64,000 bases of DNA from Lepisosteus oculatus (GCF_040954835.1 NC_090697.1:2430501-2494500); one strand, 5' to 3'. Shown: positions 49,193-60,520, counted from the first letter of the stretch. Numbers and translations: made by a program. Notes: generated by a model not told the origin, from the letters alone.

Positions 49193-52054
49193 CTTTGCTT
49201 AAGCTACCTGCCACTTCCTGGGATGCCCTGTACTGAACCTTACTTGATTACTGAACTGTACCTTGCAAAAAGCACAGTTTCCTTTGCCTTCTGTCTAGAT
49301 GAATTTACAATTCAAAATGTCTGAAAATATTCTCATTAATATGAGCTACATGTGCAAGTTGGGGGGATTGAACTCAACAGAGTGGGAGCCTCCTCTGAAT
49401 GGCCATCAGCAGTTTTCCCAGACAGCACAGCTACCCTGGCTGTTAATACTGCTAGATTGCTCCTGTAAATTGATGCCTTGAGTTTAGTGCTCGTCTTCAT
49501 TCCTATTTTGCGTGTTATTGAGAGTTTCTGTCATTGTGTCTCATGTACAGTATGTCTCTACCTAGAATTCTTACTTCTGGGCAACACACATAGTAATTGG
49601 ACAGACATTAATACAATAAAAAAATAACAAGAATGTTGAATTATCTTAAAAATGCTCATGTATGAGCATAGTTTATACATATTACTATAATATTCCTTTT
49701 AATATGCAGCCTGTACTACCCTCTACTAACTTCTGCTGCATTTCTATTTTTATTTACAATTATACTTTCAAATGTGTATTCCTGTATCCATTTCTGCTTT
49801 TCATTGTCGTATTCATTGAATTCTACTGTCTCACATATTGTTGAACTTTAATCGATCGTTTAGCAATTTAGAAACAATATATACTGGTTACCATGACCAC
49901 TTTAATAATAATTAAAAAATAATAATATTGTATTTATCATGCATTTTTCATAAAACAACCTCAAAATGCAGTACATTATATTTAAATATATGCAATCCCA
50001 ATTAATAAACAAAATAGAATACAGAACAAATTCCAACATGTGAGAAGAGGATACTGGGTGTTGTATTGTATTGCATTGTCAGCAAGATCAGCAGAAGAAA
50101 CTTGAGATAGACGAACTGTGAAAACACAGATTTGAACAGCTCTAAGAGTAACCTTGGGGAAAATCTACATAAATATTGAACTGTTTCACTGCTTCCTCTC
50201 TACGTCCATAAATGCTGTCTTCTGTTGGTTATATTTGTGTTTTACGAAAATTTTTGTATTAATTTCAAAGTTGGAACTGCTCAAAGTCTTTGTATGTACT
50301 GTAATTTTATAAGGTAAGGTACAGACAAGTTCATTCTTACTGTTTATTTTCTAAAGAAAGTCACATGTACAGTAATTAAAACCCTAATACTGTTCTCATT
50401 CACGAAAAGGGTCATTTTTCAGAGACACAGCTACAATCAAGGTGATTTATCAAATGCTTTCTCATCTTCAAAACATGCTTAATCAAGTCTGCGATTTTTT
50501 ATGTATATGGTTATATTGCTTCCTCTTTGAGAAATAAAAAGAAAGGTGATTTCGAGCCTTCTTGGGTGTACCGTGTATTACATTTTATTTCACAAACAAC
50601 ATGGTAAAGTACAGAGCTCAACGGGATACTGTGTTCACACCACAAACCTGTAAAAGAAATAAGAAGAGGCAGCAGAAATGAAGTACCCAAACACAAATTT
50701 AAAAATATCATCTTATTACATAAATGCAAAATAAATTCACTTTGGTGGCCTTGAACATTGAGTTCCGCGTTACTGAAACACATTCATTCTAATAACATTT
50801 TCAGCTATACAGATGTGTCTGGTTTGAAACAAAAACCAGTGCCCACAAAACTGTTGAGAAAAAAAGTAGAGAACATTATTGAGACATTTGGGTGATGTCT
50901 TCTCTTGTCAAATGCATATTACGTTTCAAATTCATCTTTAATTAACTTCAAAGTCAGTTGCCAACTTTCAGGTGTCGTAAGGTGTAAGTACGGAGAGTTT
51001 TTGATAAGTATTTATTATGGGTTTTGATGTTAAGCTTCCAAAAACATCAGTTACAAGAAAGAAGTATGTTTGAACACCCACTGTGATAATTGAGAAAATT
51101 ATTGCTAATTGCTAACTTTTCAGCGCTTCCACTATATTCCCTCTAAATATTTGTACAGGAAATTCTCAAAACATGTGTCAATGAGTGAATGACAATTATG
51201 CTGTAATGACATCATGATATTTCCCATATTTATGCAGTGTCAAATGTTGTTTCATCATGGGAAGCTCTGACTTCTCACATGTAAGAAGTTGTTTGGAATA
51301 AAGTATTATATTCTGAAATGCCTTTGGGAAAAATATTTAATAAGCGCACCATTCAATAAACCAGTTTTTAATTCCAAATAAATCAAAAGGCAAGTCGATA
51401 ACTGACATTATCGACAAGTTGATAGCTGATAAATGTTACAGTAGATGAATCAGTACTGTAAAATTTTGAAGGTGTGCTTCACAATACTTTGCGATACAAA
51501 GGAGAAATTAAAATAAGCTAAAAAGTACTTTGAAGTTGATGAAAATTTGTCACTCAGAGGCAGATCACCAAGAGCTCTCACCAAGAGCAAACGAAAAGTC
51601 ACCAAACCCCTTGGCAACACATAGAATCAAAGTCTGCAAAGAGACTCCTGGAGTTTATACCAGGAAACATCAGGACTGGTCTGAAAAACTAGACCACATG
51701 ATCAGTGAACCTATTGATCATGAACAAGGCTTGTTGTATATGGAAGAGCAATTCCAAGCACAAGAAGCTGACTCAACAACAAGCCAAGGTGTGGGTAATA
51801 AGTGCATGTAGTTGTACAGTAGGTAGGTGTAGGTAGCAGAGGTGGTAGTTCAAAGGAGAACCTGTGACATGAAATGCAGATGGAGGACAGACAAGGCAAA
51901 GAAAACTCAATACCTCGCAGATACAGTATAAAGGATATTTTGTGATTTCTTCATAGCCACAAGGACTGTTTAAGACCCAAGCAACCAAGGACCTGTCTTT
52001 TTGAGAAACTGAGGAAAGGATTGACTAAGGAAATGGAGTCAGTCAACACCTGCT
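49193..52054. other. Gene desert
   Basis: AT-rich. A 93-codon ORF at 51,530-51,811 is hydrophilic and somewhat richer in charged residues than chance, but I do not recognise it and see no splice signals around it. Confidence 0.35.
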
Positions 52055-52318
52055 GGAGGAAGACAAGACCCGATTAGAGATGAATTTGGAATTTCAACAC
52101 TGTAAGAACTGTTACAGAATCAGAGGAGACCTTTCACCCCATCTAGCTCATTTGTTAGCTAGTAGCTAAGTGATGCAAGGATCTTACCCAGTAGTTTCCT
52201 GAAAAAATCCAGGGTATCAACTTCAACTACACAGCTGAGCAGCTTGGTCGCTACTTCCACAATCCCCTGAGGAAAAAGTGCTTCTTGTTCTTGGTTTTAA
52301 ACACACTAGGTGCAGAGC
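52055..52318 (-). mobile_element. 3' end of a CR1-type LINE
   Basis: In antisense this reads AGGAGACCTTTCACCCCATCTAGCTCATTTG..TAGTAGCTAAGTGATGCAAGGATCTTACCCAG..CAGGGTATCAACTTCAACTACACAGCTGAG. This is the characteristic terminal region of CR1-like copies in fish (sense: AGCTAGATGG..GGTCTCCT). A second copy of the same end is at 61,170-61,340. Confidence 0.65.
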
Positions 52319-53395
52319 TCAGGCTGTCTCGTGGCCTCGCACCTCTGGCTCCAATTGACAGTGTGGGTAAAGTTCTCTGCTCATTTTTCTGCTTGTGGTC
52401 CACCAGTGTTTGACCACAGGATCAGGTGCCTCATCGGAAGGGAGATACTTGTGGTTGATTGAGTCCTGCAACTCCCAGGAGAGGTTACAAAAGAAGACGG
52501 AGTCAAGTTTCAGGGGAAAATGCAGGACATCTCCCCCCACTTCCTTGACCACCTGACACCTCCAGTTCCTCGTGATGTACTCGTGCCTGCCTCCCCAGAC
52601 CAACTTGAAGATCATTCCTTGCAGCGCTCCTCTGAATCTGGCTGGCAGCGCGTACACCACGGCCAGGTAAGCTAAAGCCAGCAGGATGTTTGCTTTCAAC
52701 TCCCTCCTGTGTCTTCCACAAACCCAGCTTCCCTTTGAAGATCCTCTCAGTCCAGTTTAAGATCTCTTTGTCCTGTCTCTGGAACAGCACCCCTAGTATC
52801 TTCAGGAGCTCCATTCAGAGCTTGAGACCTTTCAACGCCATCTTCCTGTTTTTCCAGGGTCCGAAGAACTTGACCTTGCTCTTTCAGTAGTTGAGCTTCA
52901 AGCCCAAGGCCCTGGAGTGTTGATTCATGCCCTGTAGGGCTCTCTGCAACCCCCTGTCGGATGAAGCTAACAGGAGATCTTGAGGACTTCTCAAGATTGC
53001 CAGGTCATGGGTGACTGGGTCCTGTCTCACTGCCTCTGCCAATGGTTCTGTAAAGAGAACGTAGAGAAGAGGTGAAAGAGGACATCTGTGTCATGATCTG
53101 GACTCCTGGGGGATGAAATCCAGATGTCCATTCAAACTGCCCACTTCAGAATACAGTATCCTTATCCAGCAGCTGAAACTCTCTCCGAAACCAAAGCGTT
53201 CCAACAGTGTGAACAGATAGCTGTGAGTTATTGCTCTGTGAAAGGCTTTCTCGTGGTCCAGGCTTGCTGTCATCATGGGCACGTTTCGGTCCTTGGCCCA
53301 GGGGATGGAGTCACCAGTGAGCTGGGACAGGGTGGTCCTCAGTCCGCTAGCTAGTCGTTTGGACAGGATCTGAACATCCTTGCAGAACATTGTTA
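52319..53395 (-). mobile_element. L1/Tx1-like LINE fragment (reverse transcriptase and C-terminal region)
   Basis: On the minus strand, 53390 to 53091 reads FCKDVQILSKRLASGLRTTL, AKDRNVPMMTASLDHEKAFH and THSYLFTLLERFGFGESF. These are the Tx1/L1-type RT motifs usually seen as NTDVKILSKALA, SLDQEKAFDRV and YLFxxLxxFGFG. Downstream, 52699 to 52320 reads RFRGALQGMIFKLVWGGRHEYITR, then VVKEVGGDVLHFPLKLDS, matching the region after the thumb (FVWGG..R..GG..VP). The YADD part between them is decayed. The fragment is 5'-truncated near 53,400 and abuts a CR1-type tail on the same strand. Confidence 0.75.
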
Positions 53396-54234
53396 ATTGG
53401 CCTCCAGTTCTTGAGGCTGGCAGAAGACAGAATATACTGTAGAAGCACTCCTAAACATGGTGTTCCTCCCATTTGTTCATGTCTAGCCAATTACTGCACA
53501 TTTAAACACAACGATCCTGCCACTTGTTCGGGTTTGGCCATTTATGGATTGTTGCCATTTACGCCTGATGAAAGAGTAGGTCTGTAACAAAAGACTCACA
53601 TACATTCTTGATCAAGATATTAAGGGTAAGGCAAAAAATTACATATTCTTTACTATGGATGAGGATTATGTTTGTCAGGTTTGATTGTGTCTTTTCCTAG
53701 ATCTGTCCCTCCTCCTTTATCCTCACCTCTCATCTGTTGGCAATGAATCGTTTAATGACAGCGTTGGACTCAGGATCGGGGAATATGCTGTTAAGGGCGC
53801 CTGTCCTGTATGTATGGTCTCCATGACTCTGTTATTAAGGTGGATTTACCACTGTATTCATTATCACCTGCAAAGGTAATTCTAACGTCTGCTATTGGGT
53901 TGAGAAAAACATTACTATACTCTTAAAAAATGTGTACATTGATGGTACAAAGTAGCACAATAATTTATTTTTGCCTTTAATTCCTCAATGAATATGTACT
54001 TTAAAATATTTTTATGGTCAGTATTGTCTGACAGTATTAATTAATACTAAATATTAATCAATTCAAACTTAACCTTAAATTTAATTGATTCATATTAATC
54101 AATTAAAACCTAAAACTTTATTAAGTCATCTTAATTTAATTTGTAATTCATTAGTTTCCAGCTAGCATGTAGGTGTCGGGTGTCCGTTACTTTTTTTCAG
54201 TGGCTTGTCTGATAGTGGGGGGTGGCATAGAGGG
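53396..54234. other. Unassigned sequence
   Basis: Contains two similar consecutive stretches near 53,463 and 53,520 (CATTTGTTCATGTCTAGCCAATTA and CACTTGTTCGGGTTTGGCCATTTA) that look like a decayed tandem pair. No gene recognised. Confidence 0.35.
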
Positions 54235-54375
54235 TAACCAAATGGTCTCATGTACCCCGGTTCTCCCAGCTGTATACATGGGGACCAGCAATCCCAGTGG
54301 TGGACTGGTGTCCCATTCAGAGAGGAGTCACATGCCTTCAGTCCACTGTACCATATTGAATTCGGGGCGCCTTTT
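54235..54375 (+). repeat. Dispersed repeat relic
   Basis: CCCCGGTTCTCCCAGCTG..ACTGGTGTCCCATTCAGAGAGGAGT..CTTCAGTCCACT follows the order of a common fish repeat (GGTTCTCCCAGC, CTGGTGTCCCGTCC, TTTCAGTCC). Family name not certain. Confidence 0.4.
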
Positions 54376-54451
54376 GAAGTTAGCGGTATGATACAATACA
54401 CTTTTGGAATCTATTTCTATTAACAATATTAGTTATGATAGCTTTTGAGTT

Positions 54452-54716
54452 AATAATAATGATAATAATTGCTTACAATTATATAGCCCTTTTCTGGACA
54501 CTCCACTCAAAGCGCTTTACAGGTAATGGGGACTCCCCTCCACCACCAGTGTGCAGCCCCACCTGGATGATGTGACAGCAGCCATAGTGCGCCAGAACGC
54601 TCACCACACACCAGCTCTCAGTGGGGAGGAGAACAGAGTGATGAAGCCAGTTCATAGAGGGGGGTTATTAGGAGGCCATGATTGGTTACACGCTTAATCT
54701 TTTTGAGAAACGCCTT
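54452..54716 (-). mobile_element. 5S rRNA-derived SINE (copy E), 3' part only
   Basis: In antisense: AATAATAATGATAATAATT, TATATAGCCCTTTTCTGGACACTCCACTCAAAGCGCTTTACAGGTAATGG, CACCACCAGTGTGCAGCCCCACCTGGATGATG and CACACACCAGCTCTCAGTGGGGAGGAGAACAG. The copy jumps near 54,690 to TTTTTGAGAAACGCC and lacks the 5S-like head. Confidence 0.85.
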
Positions 54717-55899
54717 GCATATATGTTTAATTGGCTATAGTCTTAACAGTGTGATATGGATGGTAAAATGTCTACATTAATATTATGATGTTATATAGTA
54801 GAACTTTAGAAAAAAGCCAAAAATCAAGTCAGAATTTTGTGAATATGTTTTGCTCCTTCAATTAAATACCTTAAAAGTCTTTCAGTGAAAGACTCTGCAA
54901 ATTTTTAGTTTAGAATAGGGAAATATATTTTGCAGTGTTCAAAGAGTTCCAAACATTAATGTATTTGCATTTTAATGGTTTTATCCATAAACATTAAATA
55001 TTGTCACATAGTGTTTCCAAGTTTAATTATAAGAATAATATAAAGTCCATTAGTTTTAAACTCTGAAGTCATTGAGACCATTGAGATTTTTTTTTTAAAT
55101 ACCAGTTGTTGCTGTTGGGTGTGAGCCTTCCAAATCAGTTTTTGGGCCATACATGTGGGTAGGTATTCTTATGTTCTTGTTTTGATGGGATAGTAAACAG
55201 TCTGGTAGCCTTAAATTTATGATTAGTCATCATTCAACTTGTGGAGGTTGAAAACCATTATTTTCCAGTGGTAATGATACTGATTGGATTGCTTCTGTGT
55301 TTTGACAACCCAGATAACCACAAAACACTGCAATATCTCAATGAAAGCATTAATTTTCAACCAATCTATCAAATGGTAATAAATATGATCATTGTCTACT
55401 AAAATATTGTAATTCTGGGACAGATTCATTTTAGTGATAATGAATACTGATAATCTTCCAACATTTCATGTCTTTGTTTACACAACAAATACTAAACATA
55501 CACTTGCATTTTCTTTATCAATACCAGCTTTCAGTTGCATTGTTTCTGCTTTTTGGTTTCTGTTTGTTTGGTTTATGACTCAAGCTGTCATTATAAAGAA
55601 TTAAATTAACAAAGTGAAGGGTTTGAATGTGTCTTCAGCTGTTTTTTGTATAATAACAAGTGGCAAATAGTTTAGCACACTGCATTGTTTACACGTTTCA
55701 CTCAGGTAAAATTCATAATAAATAATTTATTAAGGCAGAGATGTCAGTTTTTTTATAAATTCTTTAGCTTGCCTTTGCTCTTGCATGTGGTGTAACTGCA
55801 GCTGATGTAAATGCTTCTAAAATGTAGTATTTGAGATATTTCTTCAATTGCATTTTTAAGGGTGATTTTGAAAGTAACATCTCTACCTATTCTGTCACT
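54717..55899. other. Gene desert, nothing recognised
   Basis: AT-rich, no coding pattern or named repeat. Confidence 0.4.
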
Positions 55900-56281
55900 T
55901 TTCTGATTGGTTCAGTTGTAGCAAATAGCAACATATAATGCAGAGCAAAATGTTATAAACCCAAGGCCAGCACTGAAACTGATTGTGCTTATAGCACAGC
56001 TGAATGTGTCTCGACTGTTTTTTTTATTTCCTGGAGGGGTGTGAAACATCTTGAAGGAGTCAAATTCACAGAGCACAGGGGTTAATACCCCTGCCCCTCA
56101 GCAACAGACACAGGATCATTAACCTCAGAGAAACAGACTAGAGCTTGTTTCACAGCTCATCACAGACGCACCAACCGCAGGAAAATCCGAGCCTCTGAGC
56201 AGCCTGCTCAGCTGCTGAGAGACAGGGCAGAATCAGGTTATCTGAAATCACAGTGTGAATGTTTGACCTTTCTGCCCGGAG
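55900..56281 (+). promoter_or_regulatory. Candidate promoter and 5' non-coding exon of an unidentified gene
   Basis: An inverted CCAAT (ATTGG, about 55,909), a near-palindrome CAGGGGT-TAAT-ACCCCTG (56076-56093) and several CAGCTG E-boxes precede a sudden rise in GC. The segment ends at 56281 in a strong donor, G|GTAAGTG, followed 110 bp later by an acceptor. Transcription is inferred from this arrangement; no start site can be read directly. Confidence 0.3.
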
Positions 56282-56391
56282 GTAAGTGTGCCGCTGTCAA
56301 GGATTCTGGGCTTTTCTGTGCTGCTCTCTCTCCATCATTGCCGTCTCTATTAAAGGACTTTCCCTTCAAGCAGTGCTGTCTCATATTTCAG

Positions 56392-56540
56392 CAATGGAAT
56401 GGCAGATATTCTCAATCCTTTCCGCCTGGGAGAGGTAGAAGTAAAGGTGCCAGAGCTTCAGGATGACTGATGAAGGACTGTCCACAGCAACTGATTACCC
56501 CAGAACCACTTCCCCTCTCGGATTAGCACACTGGAAAGAG
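56392..56540 (+). CDS. Candidate first coding exon, gene unidentified
   Basis: The exon would run from an acceptor (catatttcag) to a consensus donor (GAAAGAG|GTAAGT). Two overlapping frames look usable. ATG 56399 gives a 23-codon peptide (MADILNPFRLGEVEVKVPEL..) ending in two consecutive stops. ATG 56463, which overlaps the TGA of the first, gives MTDEGLSTATDYPRTTSPLG.. and stays open to the donor in phase 0. The first could be an upstream ORF controlling the second. I recognise neither, and neither matches HEY2, NCOA7 or other genes near HDDC2 in human. No downstream exon is identified before the window ends. Confidence 0.25.
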
Positions 56541-56997
56541 GTAAGTCTCATATGAATGTGTTTTTCCTATTGCATGATTATTAAGTTCTGTATTTTTTTA
56601 TTTTTGTGAGCATGCATTGGCTTACATATAAAGTCGTAAAACTGTACTATAACAAGGATAAAGTTAATATTTTCTCAACCGTCTTAGCATTCATTTAAAA
56701 AATTGTCACGGAACAGAATTTCCTATTTTCATTCCTCAAAATCTAGCAGTTTCTTAAATTTTACACATTTATATTCTTAGGTTTTACAATCCGTATTTAT
56801 CTAAAATACAGTGCTCACACAAAGTGGTCTGTATTTGTAGCTTTGCCAGTTTTGTTTTTATAATGATGGTTTCTGAGTTTCCCAATTCATTTCACACAAG
56901 CGCATTTGCGTAGTGTACCATGTGAACGCCAGGGAACCAAAGACATTGTCTTTTCTTGATGCCAAGACACACTTCTTGCTGTCTATGCACTCATTGT
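56541..56997. other. Unassigned sequence
   Basis: AT-rich, presumed intron if the preceding exon is real. Nothing recognised. Confidence 0.3.
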
Positions 56998-58250
56998 ACA
57001 GTGCCTTCCAAAACTATTCAAACCCTTCCTTTGGCAAAAGCTCAGAGTGAAAACTTCTTCTTGCAAAGTAAGTTACAATAAATATAAAAAAAATAAAAAA
57101 GACCAATCGAAACTGAAGTATGTTGGTTGCTTAAGCATCCCAGTCCATGAACTTAACATCTTGTGGAAGCAGGTACTGTAGCTTTAATCCCTAGTTTGCT
57201 TGGGTTCATTTATGAGCAGCAGTTTTCAAATCTTTCCACAGAGTATCTATAGGATTCCAGCCATGACTTTAACTGAGCCACTCAGGGAAGTTCACTTTTT
57301 TATTCTTAAACCACATTAGTGTAGTTTTGGTTTTTGGGTCATTATCCTGATGAAATGTAAAGGTCTGTCCCAGTTTTTCTTCTAAGGTCTGCCAGTACTT
57401 TGCTCCATCTATGTTCTCCTCAGTCATGATGAGCTTTCAACTCCCTGCTAATGAGAAGCAGAACTTGAAGATACTGCTGTCTCCAGCTCAACAATGTGAC
57501 TGGATCTGACTGAGGGATTCACAGTGTTAGGAGTGCGTCAGATGTAATGCTTTGCAGTTAGACCAAAAAGTTCCAATTTTATCTTGCCACATGTTTGCAG
57601 TATCACTCAAATCAGTTTTTGTAAACCGTGCTGGATTTCTGTTGATTATTCCACTCTCCCATAAAGGACAGGTTTGTGTAGTGACTAGAGTTCATTGCTG
57701 ATCCATGGATCCCAGCTCAGCCACTTAGCTCTGGAACTTTCTCGAAGTCACTGTTGACCTCACAGTAGTTACATCCCTCACCAGTTTCCTTTCTGCCTGG
57801 CTGCTCCGTTTGGACAGACAGCCTGATCAAGACAGTGTCTGAGTGCCTTCCACTTCTAAATTATCCACTTCACCGTGCTCAAAATGATGTTACAGGACTT
57901 TGAAAAGTTTTTACAACCTTCTCCTGATTGGTGTCTTTATACAACATAAGCTTATGTTGTATAGAAAACTCCTAGGTCTCCATGGTTGAAAATGTGCTCG
58001 AAGTTCATTACCTGACTGAGGGAACTTAAAAAGATAGGAACATTTATTCTGAAATCATGTGAATTACTATTATTGTGCACATACAGGAGCAACGTAACTA
58101 ATTTGTATGTCTCATTAAGGTAATTTTGTGCGCCCAATTTAATTAAGAATGCCAAAGCAAAAGTGTATGAATACTCATATAATCATAACCTTTTCATTTT
58201 TTATCACATAGATTGTCTATTTACTGATTTTGGTTTTTGTTTAGAATGTG
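56998..58250 (-). mobile_element. Tc1/mariner-type transposon relic
   Basis: It starts ACAGTGCCTTCCAAAACTATTCAAACCC (56998) and near the other end has AAAGTGTATGAATACTCATA (about 58,160), the outward-facing ends of this fish family. The interior follows the family's known antisense order: GTTTTTGGGTCATTATCCTGATGAAATG, TTTGCTCCATCTATGTTCTCCT, CCCTGCTAATGAG, TAGACCAAAAAGTTCCAATTTTATC, ACTCTCCCATAAAGGACAGG. The transposase is on the minus strand and heavily decayed. Confidence 0.75.
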
Positions 58251-58914
58251 TTCTATATATAACACATATTAATTTCTACTTCAAAGTGTCATCACTACAA
58301 GCTTTTCAAGCAACAAAGTAAGAAGACTGTGCAAGGCTCTGAAAACATTTGCAAGACACCGTATCTGAAAATAAAGAGTGAAATGCAACTTGTACAAGGG
58401 AAAATTGGCTCCATGAATGCATGCACATATTGTGTAATGTTTAGTTTACAAAAAGTACGTAGACAACATATTGACATCATAAAAAGATTATGCATTTTGA
58501 TACTTTTTTGCAGCAGTCATTCAACATCTATTGGAAGACAAATGGCAAGCTGTAGACTAGACTGCAGTTTGTCCAAGTGGGCTCCATGTGGGCATGACTG
58601 TGCTACAATCTATTGCCATAATTGTCTGGATGTTAACAGAGCTCTAAGAGAAAGGTTCCCGAATGCCAAGAACATCTCAGATGATGAGTCCAAGTCTCCA
58701 CTCACATATTGAGAAATTACATGCACAGGTCATGCACAGGACTCCAGTGTTTTTTTTTTCCCCATCAACACTTATCTTTTACAGGAAAGAACAGGCTGAT
58801 ATAGACAACACCTACTGTGCACTGTCAAAGTAATAGTGTGGTGTTTATCATTGACTTTTATACTGGCTGCACTGTTACCAGCTCCCATTTTCACATGATC
58901 GTTCTGAATATTTT
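58251..58914. other. Unassigned sequence with a 127-codon ORF
   Basis: A plus-strand ORF at 58,329-58,712 ends with a Cys-containing segment (CSLSKWAPCGHDC..). I do not recognise it. It may be decayed transposon sequence because Tc1-like relics lie on both sides. Not called as a gene. Confidence 0.3.
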
Positions 58915-59376
58915 GGTGTTGTCACGATTGTAGGGCACTCTGGCACTTTCACATTTGAGTTGATTTTGTGCACCTGCTCCCAGTTCCCGCCTCCCTACTT
59001 AAACCAGACGCTCACTCTGTTCCATGCTCTGCACTGCTTTCCAGTACCAGCCGAGTCCGGGACCTGGAGCGCCTGGTCCCGTTCCCCCTTTTTCCCCTCG
59101 ACCCTCCGCCGGATCCCGCTCCAGTTTTTAACTCCGTTTGTCTTCGTCTTGGATGGACCTCCCGGCTCTGGACATTTGCCTCGTCAAGGATTTCCCTGTG
59201 GACACTCTTTGGACTGTTTGCCTTGGACTCACCTCCCAGAACACCAGTGCACCATGGACACGCCCCTTATTTTCATTCCTGATCCCTGCATGCCTTTTTT
59301 CCCTTTGTTTTTCTCACTCTTCCCAGGATTGTGTCGTCTGCATAGATTCCTGAAAGAACGCTTTCGTTACAGGTGT
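58915..59376 (+). mobile_element. Solo LTR (452 bp) with GGTGT target duplication
   Basis: It runs from TGTCACGATTG (58920) to CGCTTTCGTTACA (59371), flanked by GGTGT at 58915-58919 and 59372-59376. The interior is pyrimidine-rich (CCTCCCTACTTAAACC.., TTGGACTGTTTGCCTTGGAC) as in many fish Gypsy LTRs, with a TACTTAAA TATA-like box near 58,993. No internal coding region or second LTR is present. Sequence differs from the LTR at 38.5 kb, so two families are represented. The 173-codon ORF across it is a by-product of composition. Confidence 0.8.
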
Positions 59377-59765
59377 CTGAGGAGTTACTATGACCAAAAG
59401 ACCAATATGCCCACATGCCCAGACAATGTCACTGATACAGTATATACTATCAGGATATCAGTGACAATTGGACTGACATAATTGAACACTTGAACTGGCT
59501 ATTGCTAATCTTCTTGGTCATGGCATAGTTTTCCAAAATGACAATGCTTGTGCTCATCTCCAAATACTTCTTATCTAGACCCCACCTCAGCCAGCAGTTT
59601 CTTGTGCCCTTTTAGCCATGGAAAACGTTTGGGAAGCCCTTGCCTATACTTACAGACTTCAACCACGGAACCTCCTGGAATGGTATCTGTCAACAGGGGA
59701 AATGACTACCTATCCTCAGCATATTAAAGGACAGCTCATCAGGAGTAAGAAATTCCACTATTGGG
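59377..59765 (+). mobile_element. Tc1-like transposase relic
   Basis: The plus strand reads VFQNDNACAHLQ at about 59,528-59,563, matching the FQQDNARPHxA block of Tc1-type transposases. A further stretch near 59,620-59,650 (ENVWEAL) matches the NPIENVWDAL block. The frame is broken between them. The solo LTR at 58.9 kb may have inserted into the upstream part of this element. Confidence 0.6.
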
Positions 59766-59999
59766 TATGTCTGGCTACTGGAGGAGAACAAGCATAGAAT
59801 CAGAGCAGAATTAAGTCAAGGAAATATGAATGTCTTTCACTTACCAGTTGAAAACAAATTCCATTTCATTTTTAAAATGAAATTAAAAATTAAATTTAAA
59901 TTTAAAATTTAAAATTAAATTATTAGTGATCATATCCTTTAGCTGAAACTAGAGAAGAATAACTATTGCCATTTTTGTCACTGTTCAGCATGATTTGCA

Positions 60000-60177
60000 T
60001 TATTCAGGGAGTCGTGGTATGTCTTCTGAGCACTGTTTAGGCTGTATGGACTTTTCTCTGAGCACGTTTCAGGGGGTACTGCACTGTCCTGTGAGCAGTG
60101 TTCAGGAGGTACTGCATTGTCCTGTGAGCAGTGTTCAGGGGGTACTGGACTGTCCTCTGAGCAGTGTTCAGGGGTAA
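60000..60177 (+). repeat. 33-bp minisatellite, left block
   Basis: Units phased on GAGCAGTG start at 60060, 60093, 60126 and 60159 (spacing exactly 33), with a shifted unit at 60028. Typical unit: GTCCTGTGAGCAGTGTTCAGGGGGTACTGGACT. Because 33 is a multiple of three, the array reads as 11-residue repeats, which accounts for an apparent ORF. Confidence 0.85.
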
Positions 60178-60396
60178 GATAAAATCACTTTATTTGCCAT
60201 ATACAATTTCTTGTATGAGGAATTTGTCTTTTTGCAGACCCCAGCTTGCTCTCCATGAGACACACAGACAGAGAGAGCAGCTTGGGGTCAGAGCGCAGGG
60301 TCAGCCATTTATACAGCACCCCTGGAGCAGATGGGGTTAAGGGCCTTGCTCAGGGGCTTAAACAGCTACAATGGCTACAGGCTCAGATCCTTAGCC
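60178..60396 (-). mobile_element. Dispersed repeat inserted into the minisatellite
   Basis: AAGATAAAATCACTTTATTTGCCATATACAATTTCTTGTATGAGGAATTTGTC, then CAGCTTGGGGTCAGAGCGCAGGGTCAGCCATTTATACAGCACCCCTGGAGCAG and GGGTTAAGGGCCTTGCTCAGGGG, is a common fish retroposon 3' region seen in antisense. It replaces roughly 220 bp between minisatellite units. Exact edges are uncertain because the array itself is repetitive. Confidence 0.65.
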
Positions 60397-60520
60397 TCGA
60401 CTGTCCTCTGGGCTGTGTCCAGGGGGTACTGGACTTTCCTGTGAGCAGTGTTCAGGGGATACTGGACTGTCCTGTGAGCAGTGTTCAGGAGGTACTGGAG
60501 TGTCTTCTGCCAGCGGTGGC
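60397..60520 (+). repeat. 33-bp minisatellite, right block
   Basis: Units continue at 60410, 60443 and 60476, with a degenerate one at 60509, all spaced 33 bp. Both blocks belong to one original array. Confidence 0.85.

Noticed and set aside
58960-59481. 173-codon ORF, the longest in the window
   Set aside because: It lies almost wholly within a solo LTR with exact target duplication and overlaps further ORFs in other frames. Pyrimidine-rich composition explains the lack of stops.
59995-60177. Repetitive 60-codon ORF with 11-residue repeats
   Set aside because: Produced by a 33-bp minisatellite whose unit length is a multiple of three.
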